In this document: one piece after another, positions 50,108 through 59,366 of the stretch
Layout: each line of letters begins with the position of its first letter
Numbering within the stretch: position 1 is the first letter of the stretch
From: Agromyces cerinus subsp. cerinus
GTDB lineage: Bacteria > Actinomycetota > Actinomycetes > Actinomycetales > Microbacteriaceae
Reading direction: 5' to 3'
NCBI RefSeq assembly: GCF_900142065.1
Contig: NZ_FSRJ01000004.1
Span: 1-64,000, forward strand
DNA length: 64,000 nucleotides
The notes under the pieces: model-generated
Database searches by the model: none
What the model was told of the DNA's origin: nothing
What the model saw: the letters and a program-made list of their open reading frames with translations, nothing else
Program-made: the position numbers and the translations under genes

Positions 50108-51736
50108 ATGACGCTTGGCATGCAGCTGCTGCTGCTGCAGCTCGTCATCGTGCTCACGACCGTGGTCGGCACCGGCGTCACCGCGGTCTGGATGCAGGAG
50201 CAGCAGCTCCGCGACGCCTACGAGGACCGCATGATCGCGGTCGCGCAATCGGTCGCCGGCCTTCCGGTCATCACCGATGCATTCGACGACCAGGACCCGT
50301 CGGCGACGATCCAGCCCGTCGCGGAGGTCGTGCGGCGCGCGTCGAACGTCACCTACATCGTCGTGGCGAACGACGACGGCATCCGCTACTCCCATCCGAA
50401 CCCCGACCGCATCGGCGGGAAGGTGTCGACCGACCCGGCGATCCCGCTGTCGGGGCAGGTGTACGTGGGCACCCAGACGGGCACGCTCGGCGAGTCATGG
50501 CGGGTCAAGGTGCCGATCTTCGCGCCCGACGGCGAGGTCATGGGGCAGGTGTCGGTCGGCATCCTCGAGTCCGAGCTGCGCGCCGACTTCGCGGGAGGGC
50601 TCACCGTGCTCCTCGTCGCGCTGGTCGCGGCCGCCGTGATCGGGGTGATCGGTTCGGCCTGGATCGGCCGCGTCATCCGTCGCCGGATCTACGGACTCGA
50701 GCCCGACGAGATCCGGGCCCTCCTCGAGACCCGCGAGGCGATGCTGCACGGCATCCGCGAGGGGCTCGTCGCCGTCGACGACGGCGGGCGCATCGTGCTC
50801 ATGAACGACGCCGCGGCGCGACTCCTCGAGGTCGCAGACCCCGAGGCGGCGCTCGGCAGGCAGGTCGGCGACGTGCTCGACCGCGAGCTCGCGAGCTTCA
50901 TCGCCTCGGGCGAGAATCGCGAGACACCGGTGCTGTCGGGCGAACGGGTGCTGCTCGTGCACGGCGACCGGGTGCGCGTCGACGGCCGCGAGGTGGGCTC
51001 GATCGCGATCCTCCGCGACCGCACCGAGCTCGAGACGATGCTCCGCGAGCTCGAGGGTGCGCAGGGCCTGGCTGAGGGGCTCCGCGCGCAGTCGCACGAG
51101 TTCGCCAACAAGCTGCACGTCGTGAGCGGGCTGCTCGAACTCGGTCACGTCGATGCCGCGATCGCGTTCATCGAGCGCGTCGGCAGCGGCGGCGCGCTCT
51201 CGCCGCTCGACGAGCACGACGGCATCGGCGACGTCGAGACGGCCGCCCTCGTGCTCGCGAAGCGGTCTCGCGCACAGGAGCTCGGACTCGAACTCGTGCT
51301 GGCACCCGGGTCGCACCTCGACACCGTCGACGACGGTGCCCCGCGCACCGAACTGCTCACCGTCGTCGGCAACCTGCTCGACAACGCCATCGAGGCGTGC
51401 GTGCTCGGCGGGCGCATCGCGCTCTCGATTCGCGACGACCTCGAACCGGCGACCGTGGTCGTGCAGGTCGACGACGACGGCCCGGGCATCGCGCCGCACC
51501 GGCGCGACGCGATCTTCGAACCCGATGTGAGCGACAAGTCGGCGGCACCGGGAAAGGCCCGGCGCGGCATCGGCCTGACGATCGTCACGCGCATCGCCGC
51601 CCGGCTGGGCGGGTCAGCGGAGGTCGACGCCTCGCCGACGGGCGGCGCCCGTTTCACGGTGCGACTGCCCTGGCCCGCGCCCGACCGGCGGGCGCGAACG
51701 GCGGCCTCCGACACCGACGTGGGAGCGCACGCATGA
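50108..51736 (+). CDS. CitA/DcuS-type sensor histidine kinase
   Basis: A 542-residue membrane sensor for carboxylates. It has a helix at about 7-30, an extracytoplasmic PAS-like ligand domain (about 32-162), a second helix at about 163-187, and a cytoplasmic PAS domain (about 205-310). The SpoB-type phosphoacceptor box SHEFANKLHVVSGLLELG has H330. The ATPase domain has an N-box NLLDNAIEA (422-430) and DDDGPGIAP. AGGTGG 8 nt before the ATG at 50108 favours this start over a GTG four codons upstream. It pairs with the next gene and is divergent from tctCBA. Confidence 0.93.
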   Translation: MTLGMQLLLLQLVIVLTTVVGTGVTAVWMQEQQLRDAYEDRMIAVAQSVAGLPVITDAFDDQDPSATIQPVAEVVRRASNVTYIVVANDDGIRYSHPNPDRIGGKVSTDPAIPLSGQVYVGTQTGTLGESWRVKVPIFAPDGEVMGQVSVGILESELRADFAGGLTVLLVALVAAAVIGVIGSAWIGRVIRRRIYGLEPDEIRALLETREAMLHGIREGLVAVDDGGRIVLMNDAAARLLEVADPEAALGRQVGDVLDRELASFIASGENRETPVLSGERVLLVHGDRVRVDGREVGSIAILRDRTELETMLRELEGAQGLAEGLRAQSHEFANKLHVVSGLLELGHVDAAIAFIERVGSGGALSPLDEHDGIGDVETAALVLAKRSRAQELGLELVLAPGSHLDTVDDGAPRTELLTVVGNLLDNAIEACVLGGRIALSIRDDLEPATVVVQVDDDGPGIAPHRRDAIFEPDVSDKSAAPGKARRGIGLTIVTRIAARLGGSAEVDASPTGGARFTVRLPWPAPDRRARTAASDTDVGAHA

Positions 51737-52416
51737 GCGACATCCGTGTCGTGATCGTCGACGACGACTTCGCCGTCGCGCAGGTCAACCGCGCCTTCGT
51801 GGACGCGCGCCAGGGCTTCACCGTCGTCGCCGAGGCCCATACGGGTGCCGAAGCCCTCTCGGCCATCGAGCTGCACCGGCCGCAACTCGTGCTGCTCGAC
51901 GTCTACCTGCCCGACTTCAGCGGCATCGACGTGCTCCGCCGGCTGCGCGCGGCCGATGACGACGTCGAGGTCATCGCCGTCACCGCCGCACGCGACCTCG
52001 AGACCGTGCGCCGGGCGCGACAGCTCGGAGTGCGCCACTACCTCGTGAAGCCCTTCTCGGGCGCAACCCTCGGCGAACGACTCGACGAGGTGCGCCGCGG
52101 GATCGCCGCGAACCTGGCGATGCCGGGCACCACGCTCGACCAACGCGCGGTCGATCAGGTGCTCGGGTCGGCGCCGGCACGTCGTGCGGTGCTGCCGAAG
52201 GGCCTGTCACCGGTGAGTCTCGAGCGCGTCGCCACACAGCTCGCGAGGTGCGAGACGGATGCCTCGGCCGCCGAGATCGCCGAATCGCTCGGCATGTCCC
52301 GCGTCAGCGCACGTCGCTACCTCGAACACCTCGTCACGAGCGGCGCCGCCGAGGTCTCGCCTCGCTACGGCACGGCCGGCCGGCCCGAGCACCGCTACCG
52401 CGTGCCGAACGCCTGA
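51733..52416 (+). CDS. CitB/DcuR-type response regulator
   Basis: A 227-residue regulator. The receiver domain (1-120) has acidic D10-D12, phosphoacceptor D56 (LVLLDVYLPDFSG) and K102 in LVKPFSGATL. After a linker, a C-terminal helix-turn-helix (about 175-215) reads TDASAAEIAESLGMSRVSARRYLEHLV, as in CitB/DcuR. Its ATG overlaps the kinase stop (ATGA). I infer that it activates tctCBA in response to the carboxylate sensed by the kinase, through the 9-bp repeats. Confidence 0.93.
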   Translation: MSDIRVVIVDDDFAVAQVNRAFVDARQGFTVVAEAHTGAEALSAIELHRPQLVLLDVYLPDFSGIDVLRRLRAADDDVEVIAVTAARDLETVRRARQLGVRHYLVKPFSGATLGERLDEVRRGIAANLAMPGTTLDQRAVDQVLGSAPARRAVLPKGLSPVSLERVATQLARCETDASAAEIAESLGMSRVSARRYLEHLVTSGAAEVSPRYGTAGRPEHRYRVPNA

Positions 52417-52455
52417 CGCCCGGCGCCCTCACGCCGGCCGCCTGCGTCGACGCGC

Positions 52456-52959
52456 TCAGGCGCGCTGGATCCTGACGAGCGCCGCCTCGATCGCGGCCTG
52501 CACGGTCGCGGCGCGGATCTCCACCCGGGTGCCCTGCAGCAGCGGGAGCTCGATCGCCTCGACCCCGCCGTCGAACGCGAGGCCGACGAAGACGGTGCCG
52601 ACCGGCCTTCCGTCCTGATCGGTCGGCCCGGCGACACCGGTGGTCGCGATGCCGAGCTCGGCCGCTCGCCCGTCGACTGCGAGCACGGCGCGCACCCGAT
52701 CGGCCATCTGCCGGGCGACCTCGGGGTGCACGGCGCCCTCGGCGGCGAGCAGCTCGTCGTCGACGCCAAGCACCGATCGCTTCACCGCGGTGTCGTACGC
52801 GACGACACCGCCGCTGACCACGACGGATGCCCCGGGCACGCTCGTGAGCTCGGCGACCACGAGGCCGCCCGTGAGTGACTCCGCGACGGCGACCCTGAAG
52901 CCGCGCTCCGTGAGTTCGGCGATCAATCGGGCTGCCGGGTCTCCGGTGGCACGAGGCAT
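52456..52959 (-). CDS. CinA C-terminal domain protein (NMN amidohydrolase-like)
   Basis: A 167-residue single-domain CinA_C protein. GFRVAVAESLTGGLVVAELTSVPGASVVVSGGVVAYDTAVKRSVLGV and GIATTGVAGPTDQDGRPVGTVFVGL are the family signature. In E. coli the equivalent PncC deamidates nicotinamide mononucleotide. The N-terminal domain of longer CinA proteins is absent. It follows pgsA by 13 nt, and normally precedes clgR; here the tct cluster intervenes. Confidence 0.92.
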   Translation of the reverse strand: MPRATGDPAARLIAELTERGFRVAVAESLTGGLVVAELTSVPGASVVVSGGVVAYDTAVKRSVLGVDDELLAAEGAVHPEVARQMADRVRAVLAVDGRAAELGIATTGVAGPTDQDGRPVGTVFVGLAFDGGVEAIELPLLQGTRVEIRAATVQAAIEAALVRIQRA

Positions 52960-52972
52960 CCGCTCGCTCGTC

Positions 52973-53575
52973 TCAGCTCGCGTCGCGGGGTGCGCGGGCG
53001 AGGCGCACGGCGTCGCGCACGTAGAGCAGGCCCGACCAGAGAGTGAGCACGAGGGCGACCGCCATCGTCGCCCAGTTGAGCCAGTAGATCCAGTCGCCGA
53101 CGATCGTCCACAGCGGCAGGAGCGCGAGGGAGATCGCGACCGACTGCGCGAGCGTCTTGAGCTTGCCGCCGGATGACGCGGGCACGACGTTGCCCCGGCG
53201 CAGCTCGACGAGGCGCCACAGGGTGATGCCGACCTCGCGCACCACGATGACGATCGTGACCCACCACCACAGCTCGCCGAGGATCGAGAGGCAAATCAGG
53301 GCGCCGCTCGTGAGGAGCTTGTCGGCGATCGGGTCGAGGATCTTGCCGAGGTCGGTGACCAGACCGCGAGAGCGAGCGAGCCACCCGTCGACCCAGTCAG
53401 TCGAGATCGCGACGATGAAGATCACGGCGCCCCACCAGCGCATCGGACCGTCGGCTCCCGCGTCGGCGAGGAGCAGCCAGAAAACCAGCGGCGCCATGAG
53501 GATGCGGACGACGGTGATCGCGTTCGGAAGGTTCCAGTTCGCCGATCGCGCGGGGGTGCCGGCGGAAGAGGTCAT
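52973..53575 (-). CDS. pgsA: CDP-diacylglycerol-glycerol-3-phosphate phosphatidyltransferase
   Basis: A 200-residue membrane enzyme making phosphatidylglycerol phosphate. The CDP-alcohol phosphotransferase motif is visible: DWVDGWLARSRGLVTDLGKILDPIADK (about residues 61-87), with the required D-G-A-R-G-D-D residues. It has about four to six helices. TAGTCT and a 6-nt spacer precede the ATG, so the message is probably leaderless. It is co-directional with cinA. Confidence 0.93.
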   Translation of the reverse strand: MTSSAGTPARSANWNLPNAITVVRILMAPLVFWLLLADAGADGPMRWWGAVIFIVAISTDWVDGWLARSRGLVTDLGKILDPIADKLLTSGALICLSILGELWWWVTIVIVVREVGITLWRLVELRRGNVVPASSGGKLKTLAQSVAISLALLPLWTIVGDWIYWLNWATMAVALVLTLWSGLLYVRDAVRLARAPRDAS

Positions 53576-53581
53576 TGGCCC

Positions 53582-53587
53582 AGACTA
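53582..53587 (-). promoter_or_regulatory. pgsA: pgsA -10 element (leaderless)
   Basis: TAGTCT on the minus strand is followed by GGGCCA and the pgsA ATG. Confidence 0.5.
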
Positions 53588-53649
53588 CCGGCCGGGCGGC
53601 CTCGCGGACTCGCCGGACCGCAGTCAGACGGGGCCGTCGACACGAACCC

Positions 53650-53679
53650 TTGCCCTGCAACCGATCTCCCGGCCATGCT
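53650..53679 (+). promoter_or_regulatory. Promoter of the unknown gene at 53686
   Basis: TTGCCC (53650-53655) and CATGCT (53674-53679) are 18 nt apart, and the ATG follows after GATCGG. This is a candidate leaderless promoter lying between divergent starts. Confidence 0.45.
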
Positions 53680-53685
53680 GATCGG

Positions 53686-54555
53686 ATGACACGACCTTCC
53701 CCGGCTGCCGACGACCAGCGCATCGCCCTGATCCAGAAACACGCGATCCGAGCATTCCGTGCTGCAGGGGTGGACGGCCCCGTTGTGCCGGACCCGGGTG
53801 ATGCGCTGAACACCTCGATCCGTTCGACGGCGGGCGCCGAGTACGGATTGGCCAACCTCACGTTGACCTGCCTGTCGCTGCCGCGGTGGCGATGGAGACG
53901 CCAGATCCGAAACCACGTCGCCTCGATCGTCGCTGGAACGGCCGACCAGCAGCCGTTCGACCTCACTGATCCCGAGATTCGGGTGGGCCTCCGGTCCCGT
54001 CTCATGCCCGAGAACGGTCTGCCGTGGAACCTCGACTATGCACGCCGGATCGCTCCGGGTCTCCTCGAGGTGTTGTGCGTCGACCTGCCTGCCACCGTCG
54101 GCTTCGTCAGCGACGAATCGATCGCGGGGCACGACGCAGAGGCGTTGTTCGCACTGGGCCGATCACAGCTGCAGTTCGAGCGTATCGATGCTCGCGAAGA
54201 GATCGCGCCCGGGCTCACGGCACTCGTGGGCGAGTCGTTCTTCGTCGCCAGCCGCGTGCTCGACCCGCGGTTCATGGCAGCGGAGCTCGAAGGCGCACCC
54301 CGCGGCGTGGCGTTCTTCGCTCCCGGCCGCAGCGAACTCTTCATCGCGCCGATCAGTGGTGCCGAGTCCGTGGAGCCGATCACGGCCCTCGCTCGTCTGG
54401 CGAGCCGACTCGACCCTGCATCGCGTCCCGGTTCGCTCTCGGGAGCGCTCTACTTCACTGACGGTACTCAGTTCCAACGCATCAGCGATGTCGGCGAGGA
54501 TGGTGAACTCGCCGTCATCGCGGACGGCCCGTTCCTCGACGCGATCAACGCCTGA
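53686..54555 (+). CDS. Unrecognised protein between ftsK and pgsA
   Basis: I do not recognise this 289-residue protein with confidence. It has no signal peptide or membrane helix and reads as a soluble mixed alpha/beta protein. Visible features are PGDALNTSIRSTAGAEYGLANLTLTCLSLP near the N-terminus, GLRSRLMPE, DYARRIAPGLLEVLCVDLP, the HDAEALFALGRSQLQFERID helix, and a C-terminal GALYFTDGTQFQRISDV. The layout is loosely reminiscent of DUF1444/YtpQ-like proteins, a tentative comparison from memory. It lies on the opposite strand inside an otherwise conserved minus-strand block, and its codons look less extremely GC-rich than its neighbours. It may be a later insertion. Confidence 0.8.
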   Translation: MTRPSPAADDQRIALIQKHAIRAFRAAGVDGPVVPDPGDALNTSIRSTAGAEYGLANLTLTCLSLPRWRWRRQIRNHVASIVAGTADQQPFDLTDPEIRVGLRSRLMPENGLPWNLDYARRIAPGLLEVLCVDLPATVGFVSDESIAGHDAEALFALGRSQLQFERIDAREEIAPGLTALVGESFFVASRVLDPRFMAAELEGAPRGVAFFAPGRSELFIAPISGAESVEPITALARLASRLDPASRPGSLSGALYFTDGTQFQRISDVGEDGELAVIADGPFLDAINA

Positions 54556-54569
54556 CCGTTCGACGCGGA

Positions 54570-57467
54570 TCAGTCGCGGCCGGTGAGGCCCCAGGCGTCT
54601 TCGTCGGTGTCGCCCTCGACCTCGGGGAGGCCCTCGCTCATGCGAGCGACCGGATCGTCGTAGCGCGCGTCGGGGGCGTCGTACGCCTCGGTGGGCGCGA
54701 TGCCGCCGCCGAGCGGTCCGGTCTGCGCCGGGGCCGGCGCCGCCGCGGGTCGTGCTGCGGGCGCGGCGGCCGGCTCCTCGCCGCGGAGTCGGGCGAGCAC
54801 GCCCGGCAGCTGCTCTGCGGTCACGAGCACGTCTCGCGCCTTCGACCCCTCGGACGGGCCGACGATCTCGCGGGACTCGAGCAGGTCCATGAGGCGGCCT
54901 GCCTTCGCGAAGCCGACGCGCAGCTTGCGTTGCAGCATCGAGGTGGAGCCGAACTGCGTCGACACCACGAGCTCGGCCGCGGCGAGCAGCAGCTCGAGGT
55001 CGTCGCCGATGTCGGAGTCGATCTCTTTACGGGGAGCGGACTCCGCGACATCCTGCCGGTACTCGGGACGAGCCTGCCGGGTGACGTGCTTGACGACCCG
55101 CTCGATCTCGTCTTCGCTCACCCATGCGCCCTGCACGCGGAGCGGCTTCGAGGCACCCATGGGCAGGAAGAGCGCGTCGCCCTGGCCGATGAGCTTGTCG
55201 GCGCCCGGCTGGTCGAGGATGACGCGGGAGTCGGTGACGCTCGTGACGGCGAACGCGAGCCTCGACGGCACGTTGGCCTTGATGAGGCCCGTGACGACGT
55301 CGACCGACGGTCGCTGCGTCGCGAGCACGAGGTGGATGCCGGAGGCTCGGGCGAGCTGCGTGATGCGCACGATCGAGTCCTCGACGTCGCGCGGGGCGAC
55401 CATCATGAGGTCGGCGAGCTCGTCGACCACGACGAGCAGGTACGGGTACGGCTTGAGCTTGCGCTCGGATCCGGCGGGCAGCACGATCTCGCCGTTGACG
55501 ACGGCCTTGTTGAAGTCGTCGATGTGGCGGAAGCCGAACGACGCGAGGTCGTCGTACCGCATGTCCATCTCCTTCACGACCCAGGAGAGCGCCTCGGCGG
55601 CCTTCTTCGGGTTCGTGATGATCGGCGTGATGAGGTGGGGCACGCCCGCGTACGGGGCGAGCTCGACGCGCTTCGGGTCGATCAGCACCATGCGCACGTC
55701 GGAGGGCTTCGCCCGCATCAGGAGCGAGGTGATCATCGAGTTCACGAAGCTCGACTTGCCCGAGCCGGTGGAGCCGGCCACGAGGAGGTGCGGCATCTTC
55801 GCGAGGTTCGCGACGACGTAGCCGCCGCCGACGTCTTTGCCGACGCCGATCGTCATGGAGTGCGTCGCGTTCGCGGCGTTGCCGGAGCGGAGCACGTCGC
55901 CGAGGGTCACGATCTCGCGGTCGGCGTTCGGGATCTCGATGCCGATGGCGCTCTTGCCCGGGATCGGCGAGAGGATGCGCACCTCGTTGGAGGCGACGGC
56001 GTAGGCCAGGTTCTTCGACAGCGCAGTGACGCGCTCGACCTTGACGCCGGGGCCGAGCTCGATCTCGTACTGCGTCACGGTCGGGCCGCGCGAGAAGCCC
56101 GTGACCTTCGCGTCGACTCCGAACTGCTCGAGCACGCCGGTGATCTGGCGCACGACGTCGTCGTTGGCCTGCGAGCGCTTCTTCGCCGGGGCGCCGGCCG
56201 CGAGCGTCGACGCCGCGGGGAGGCTGTAGGGGCGATCGGGTTCGGATGCCGCCTCCGCGTCGAACTCCGACGACTCGGCTGCTCCGGGGCCCGGCAGCGC
56301 GCCGGCATCGCCCGCATCGCTCGCGACATCGAACACTGCGAGCACGTTCGCGCCGCCCGCGTCGTCGCCGCGGAGCCCGGTGCCGCCGCGCGGCACGTCG
56401 CCGGTGAACTGCTGCAGCGCCGACTCGGCGCGCTCGAGGTCGCCGAGCACCTCGGTGTTGTAGCTGTTCTGGCCGACGCCCTCGAGCGGCGTCTCGAAGC
56501 TGCCCACGGCCGAGCCGGCCCCGAACACCTCGGTGAGGCCCTCGACGCCGGCGGCCTCGAACTCGGGGTCCTCTTCGCGGTTGGAGTCGTTGCGGCGCCA
56601 CCAGGGCAGCATGCCGCCCTTCGGCTCGTCGTCGTCGCCGTCGCCGAGGGCGTCGATGCCGTCGAGTTCGGTCTGCACCGACTTCTTGCGCTCGCGCTTC
56701 GGCTTCGGTTCGGGCGGGGCGGCGTTCTCGTCGTGAGTCGCGCCGAAGAGCCACTCGTAGAGCTCGCGGAAGCGCGCGGGGATGCGGTTCGGCGGGGTCT
56801 TGGTGATGATGAGCAGCGACAGTACGAGCAGCACGATGACGACCACGGCGGCGCCGGCCTCGGTGATCAGTGCGATGAGCGGTGCGGCCACCAGCCAACC
56901 GAGGATACCGCCGGCGCGGGCGAGCACCGCCATGCCGTCTCGCGGCTCGGGCTGGCCGCCGAAGATGTCGCAGAGGGCCGAGACGGTCAGGAGCAGGAGG
57001 CCCAGCCCGATGCCGATGCGCGTGTTGTCGTGCACGGAGCTCGGGTGCCGGAACAGCCAGACCGCGAAGAGCAGCATCACGACGGGCAGGGCGAAGGCCA
57101 CACGTCCGAAGAGGCCCCCGAAGGTCCACGAGTCGAGTGTCTGCGCGACGGGCTCGTTGATGAGGAACCACTCGATCACCGCGCCGATGATCGCGAGCAC
57201 GACGATGAAGAACGGCAGGCCGTCGCGACGCTCCTCCTTGGAGAGCGTCTCGGGGCCGAGTGCGCGCGCCGCCCCACCGGTCAGGTGCGCGAGACCCATC
57301 CACGCACGGACGAAGATGTTCGGCCGCTCGGGCGCCGCGGGCGGCTTCTTGGCGGCCGTGCCGCGGGTGCTCGCCGCCGGCAGCTTCTTCGTGGGCGCAG
57401 TGCGGGCGCTCGAAGCACGCGAGGACGCGCCCGAGGCACGCCCATTCGACCTGGTGCTCGTAGCCAT
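54570..57467 (-). CDS. ftsK: DNA translocase FtsK/SpoIIIE
   Basis: A 965-residue translocase that clears chromosomes from the division septum. It has a basic, Ala/Ser-rich N-terminus (1-45), four membrane helices (about 85-235), and an acidic linker (about 255-440). The motor domain has Walker [17 protein letters not shown], Walker [14 protein letters not shown] and [26 protein letters not shown]-terminal winged-helix gamma domain ([23 protein letters not shown]) follows, then a Pro/Ala tail. TAGCCT and a 6-nt spacer precede the ATG. It ends 14 nt from the convergent unknown gene. Confidence 0.96.
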   Translation of the reverse strand: MATSTRSNGRASGASSRASSARTAPTKKLPAASTRGTAAKKPPAAPERPNIFVRAWMGLAHLTGGAARALGPETLSKEERRDGLPFFIVVLAIIGAVIEWFLINEPVAQTLDSWTFGGLFGRVAFALPVVMLLFAVWLFRHPSSVHDNTRIGIGLGLLLLTVSALCDIFGGQPEPRDGMAVLARAGGILGWLVAAPLIALITEAGAAVVVIVLLVLSLLIITKTPPNRIPARFRELYEWLFGATHDENAAPPEPKPKRERKKSVQTELDGIDALGDGDDDEPKGGMLPWWRRNDSNREEDPEFEAAGVEGLTEVFGAGSAVGSFETPLEGVGQNSYNTEVLGDLERAESALQQFTGDVPRGGTGLRGDDAGGANVLAVFDVASDAGDAGALPGPGAAESSEFDAEAASEPDRPYSLPAASTLAAGAPAKKRSQANDDVVRQITGVLEQFGVDAKVTGFSRGPTVTQYEIELGPGVKVERVTALSKNLAYAVASNEVRILSPIPGKSAIGIEIPNADREIVTLGDVLRSGNAANATHSMTIGVGKDVGGGYVVANLAKMPHLLVAGSTGSGKSSFVNSMITSLLMRAKPSDVRMVLIDPKRVELAPYAGVPHLITPIITNPKKAAEALSWVVKEMDMRYDDLASFGFRHIDDFNKAVVNGEIVLPAGSERKLKPYPYLLVVVDELADLMMVAPRDVEDSIVRITQLARASGIHLVLATQRPSVDVVTGLIKANVPSRLAFAVTSVTDSRVILDQPGADKLIGQGDALFLPMGASKPLRVQGAWVSEDEIERVVKHVTRQARPEYRQDVAESAPRKEIDSDIGDDLELLLAAAELVVSTQFGSTSMLQRKLRVGFAKAGRLMDLLESREIVGPSEGSKARDVLVTAEQLPGVLARLRGEEPAAAPAARPAAAPAPAQTGPLGGGIAPTEAYDAPDARYDDPVARMSEGLPEVEGDTDEDAWGLTGRD

Positions 57468-57473
57468 ATGCCT

Positions 57474-57479
57474 AGGCTA
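57474..57479 (-). promoter_or_regulatory. ftsK: ftsK -10 element (leaderless)
   Basis: TAGCCT on the minus strand is followed by AGGCAT and the ftsK ATG. Confidence 0.5.
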
Positions 57480-57574
57480 CGGCCGCGCGCCCACACCGGA
57501 CGACAGCCGGGCGCGAGTGTTCGGGATCCGCCGCGCCTCCAGTCGCCGATGCGATCACCGGGAATTCTGCGCGA

Positions 57575-58066
57575 TCAACCGAGCGAACGCACCATCGTGT
57601 CGCGTCCGGAGCCGGAGCCGACCACCACGAACCCCTCGGAGCGATACAGCGACTCGGCGAAGTTGCCGTGCTCGACGCTGAGCGCCAGTCGCGCGAAGCC
57701 CGCCGCGCGCGCGGTCTCGGCGAGCGACTGCATGAGCACTCGGCCGACCCCCTGCGCACGCCACAGCGGTCGGACGCCGATGATGAGCTCGGGCACGCCG
57801 ACCGCGACGAAGCCGTGCGCGGCTGCATCGGCGGCGAAGAGCCGGTACCAGGCGGCTCCGACGGGTCGGCCGTCGCCGTCGAGGGCGACGACGCCGCGAT
57901 CGGCCGGGCGCTGCCAACCGGCGACGTACACGCGCGACGCCGGGTCGGCGAGCACCGTCGGTCGCGGCCGGGTGCCCCCCGACCGCCAGTTCGCCGCTTC
58001 GACCACCATGTCCGCGAGGAACGATCCGTCGTCGGGGATGGCCGGTCGCACCGTGAATGCCGCCAT
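57575..58066 (-). CDS. GNAT-family N-acetyltransferase
   Basis: A 163-residue acetyltransferase with the GNAT fold: FTVRPAIPDDGSFLADMVVEA at the N-terminus, the acetyl-CoA pyrophosphate loop GVRPLWRAQGVGRVLMQSL, and LALSVEHGNFAESLYRSEGFVVVG. Substrate unknown. TAGCAT and a 6-nt spacer precede the ATG. It stands between the ABC exporter genes and ftsK on the same strand. Confidence 0.87.
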   Translation of the reverse strand: MAAFTVRPAIPDDGSFLADMVVEAANWRSGGTRPRPTVLADPASRVYVAGWQRPADRGVVALDGDGRPVGAAWYRLFAADAAAHGFVAVGVPELIIGVRPLWRAQGVGRVLMQSLAETARAAGFARLALSVEHGNFAESLYRSEGFVVVGSGSGRDTMVRSLG

Positions 58067-58072
58067 GCGCGG

Positions 58073-58078
58073 ATGCTA
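58073..58078 (-). promoter_or_regulatory. GNAT gene -10 element (leaderless)
   Basis: TAGCAT on the minus strand is followed by CCGCGC and the ATG at 58066. Confidence 0.5.
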
Positions 58079-58124
58079 CGCGCGGCGTGTTACGTCGGTG
58101 TTTCGCGCGGCACCCGGCCTCGCC

Positions 58125-59366
58125 TCAGAACCGGATCGCGTCGATCACCTTCACCCGCACCGCGCCGAGCGCCGGCAGGAGTCCGGCGAGCGCGCCGACC
58201 GCGACGGCGGCTCCGATGCCGATCAGTGCCGCCTCGACCGGGAACCCCGGCATGTCCTGCACCTCGGCACCGCCGAGCGCCATGCCCATGAGCGGGCTCC
58301 GCACGAGGGCGATCGCCACGCCCACGCCGACGACCCCCGCGACGAAGGTGCCGACCACGGTCTCCATGAGCACCGAGAAGAACACCCGCCCGGCCGTGGC
58401 GCCGAACGAACGCCGGATGCCGATCTCGCGGATGCGTCCGCGCACGGTCACGAGCGCGATCGTGAGGAGACCGAGTGCACCGAGCAGCAGGATGACGACG
58501 GCGACACCGATCACCATGAGCTTGAGCGGCAGGAACGGGTCGCCCTCTTGCGCGGCGTAGTCGCTCCGCCACCCGTCGACGGTGGCGCCCTCGCCGAGCT
58601 CCGCCTCGAACGCCTGGTCCACCGACATCAGGAGCTCGTCAGCGGAGCCGTCGGGGATCCACATCTCGTATGACGGCATGTAGGCGCCCATCATCGGATC
58701 GGGTGTCACGGGCTGCAACGGGAGGAAGGAGTCGGTCAGCATGAACGCCGTCGGCTCGGAGTCCCATTCGCTCTGCGCGGGTGTCACACCGGTGATCACC
58801 CCCGTGATCGGCTGGCTGCCGACGATCTCGACCGTGGGGTGCGTCGAGAGCGCCGGGCGTCCGAGCCGGTCCCAGAAGGCCTCGTTGACGATGACGGCGG
58901 GAGCCAGTCGATCGGCATCGCGTTCGGTGAACCAGGTGCCCTCTGCGAGTCGGACTCGATGCATCAGCCCGTAGTCGGGGTCGACGACCTGCACCGGCAC
59001 CGGCACCGCGCCGTCGGCGAACTGCACGGTGAGTGTGCCGTAGCCCGATCGGCTCGCGTACTCGATGCCATGCCGGTCGAGCGTGGTCTGCCATGCGGCG
59101 GCCACCGTCTCGTTGTCGGGCATCCCGCTCCCCGTGCTGACGCTCATCGACACGGTGGCGGGCCGGCCGCCGAATCGCTCCGACGTCTCTCGGCCCGCCT
59201 GCTCGGCGATCGCGCCCGCGCCGACGACGGTCGTGAGCGCGCAGACGGCGACGGCGACCCCGATCAGCGACAGCAGCACGCGCCCGCGATGGATGCGCAG
59301 TTCCTCGAGCGCCTCGACGATGGTGCTCACGATGCCCGTCGCCGCGCGGGCCAGCCAGCCCATCAT
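58125..59366 (-). CDS. MacB/FtsX-type ABC exporter permease
   Basis: A 413-residue permease with an N-terminal helix (about 29-51), a long extracytoplasmic MacB-PCD-like domain (about 55-275), and three C-terminal helices (about 280-305, 330-355 and 375-400). IGIRRSFGATAGRVFFSVLMETVVG is the characteristic FtsX-domain segment. It overlaps the ATPase gene by 4 nt. Such mechanotransmission transporters export peptides or lipids or act in antibiotic resistance; the substrate is not inferable. Confidence 0.88.
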   Translation of the reverse strand: MMGWLARAATGIVSTIVEALEELRIHRGRVLLSLIGVAVAVCALTTVVGAGAIAEQAGRETSERFGGRPATVSMSVSTGSGMPDNETVAAAWQTTLDRHGIEYASRSGYGTLTVQFADGAVPVPVQVVDPDYGLMHRVRLAEGTWFTERDADRLAPAVIVNEAFWDRLGRPALSTHPTVEIVGSQPITGVITGVTPAQSEWDSEPTAFMLTDSFLPLQPVTPDPMMGAYMPSYEMWIPDGSADELLMSVDQAFEAELGEGATVDGWRSDYAAQEGDPFLPLKLMVIGVAVVILLLGALGLLTIALVTVRGRIREIGIRRSFGATAGRVFFSVLMETVVGTFVAGVVGVGVAIALVRSPLMGMALGGAEVQDMPGFPVEAALIGIGAAVAVGALAGLLPALGAVRVKVIDAIRF

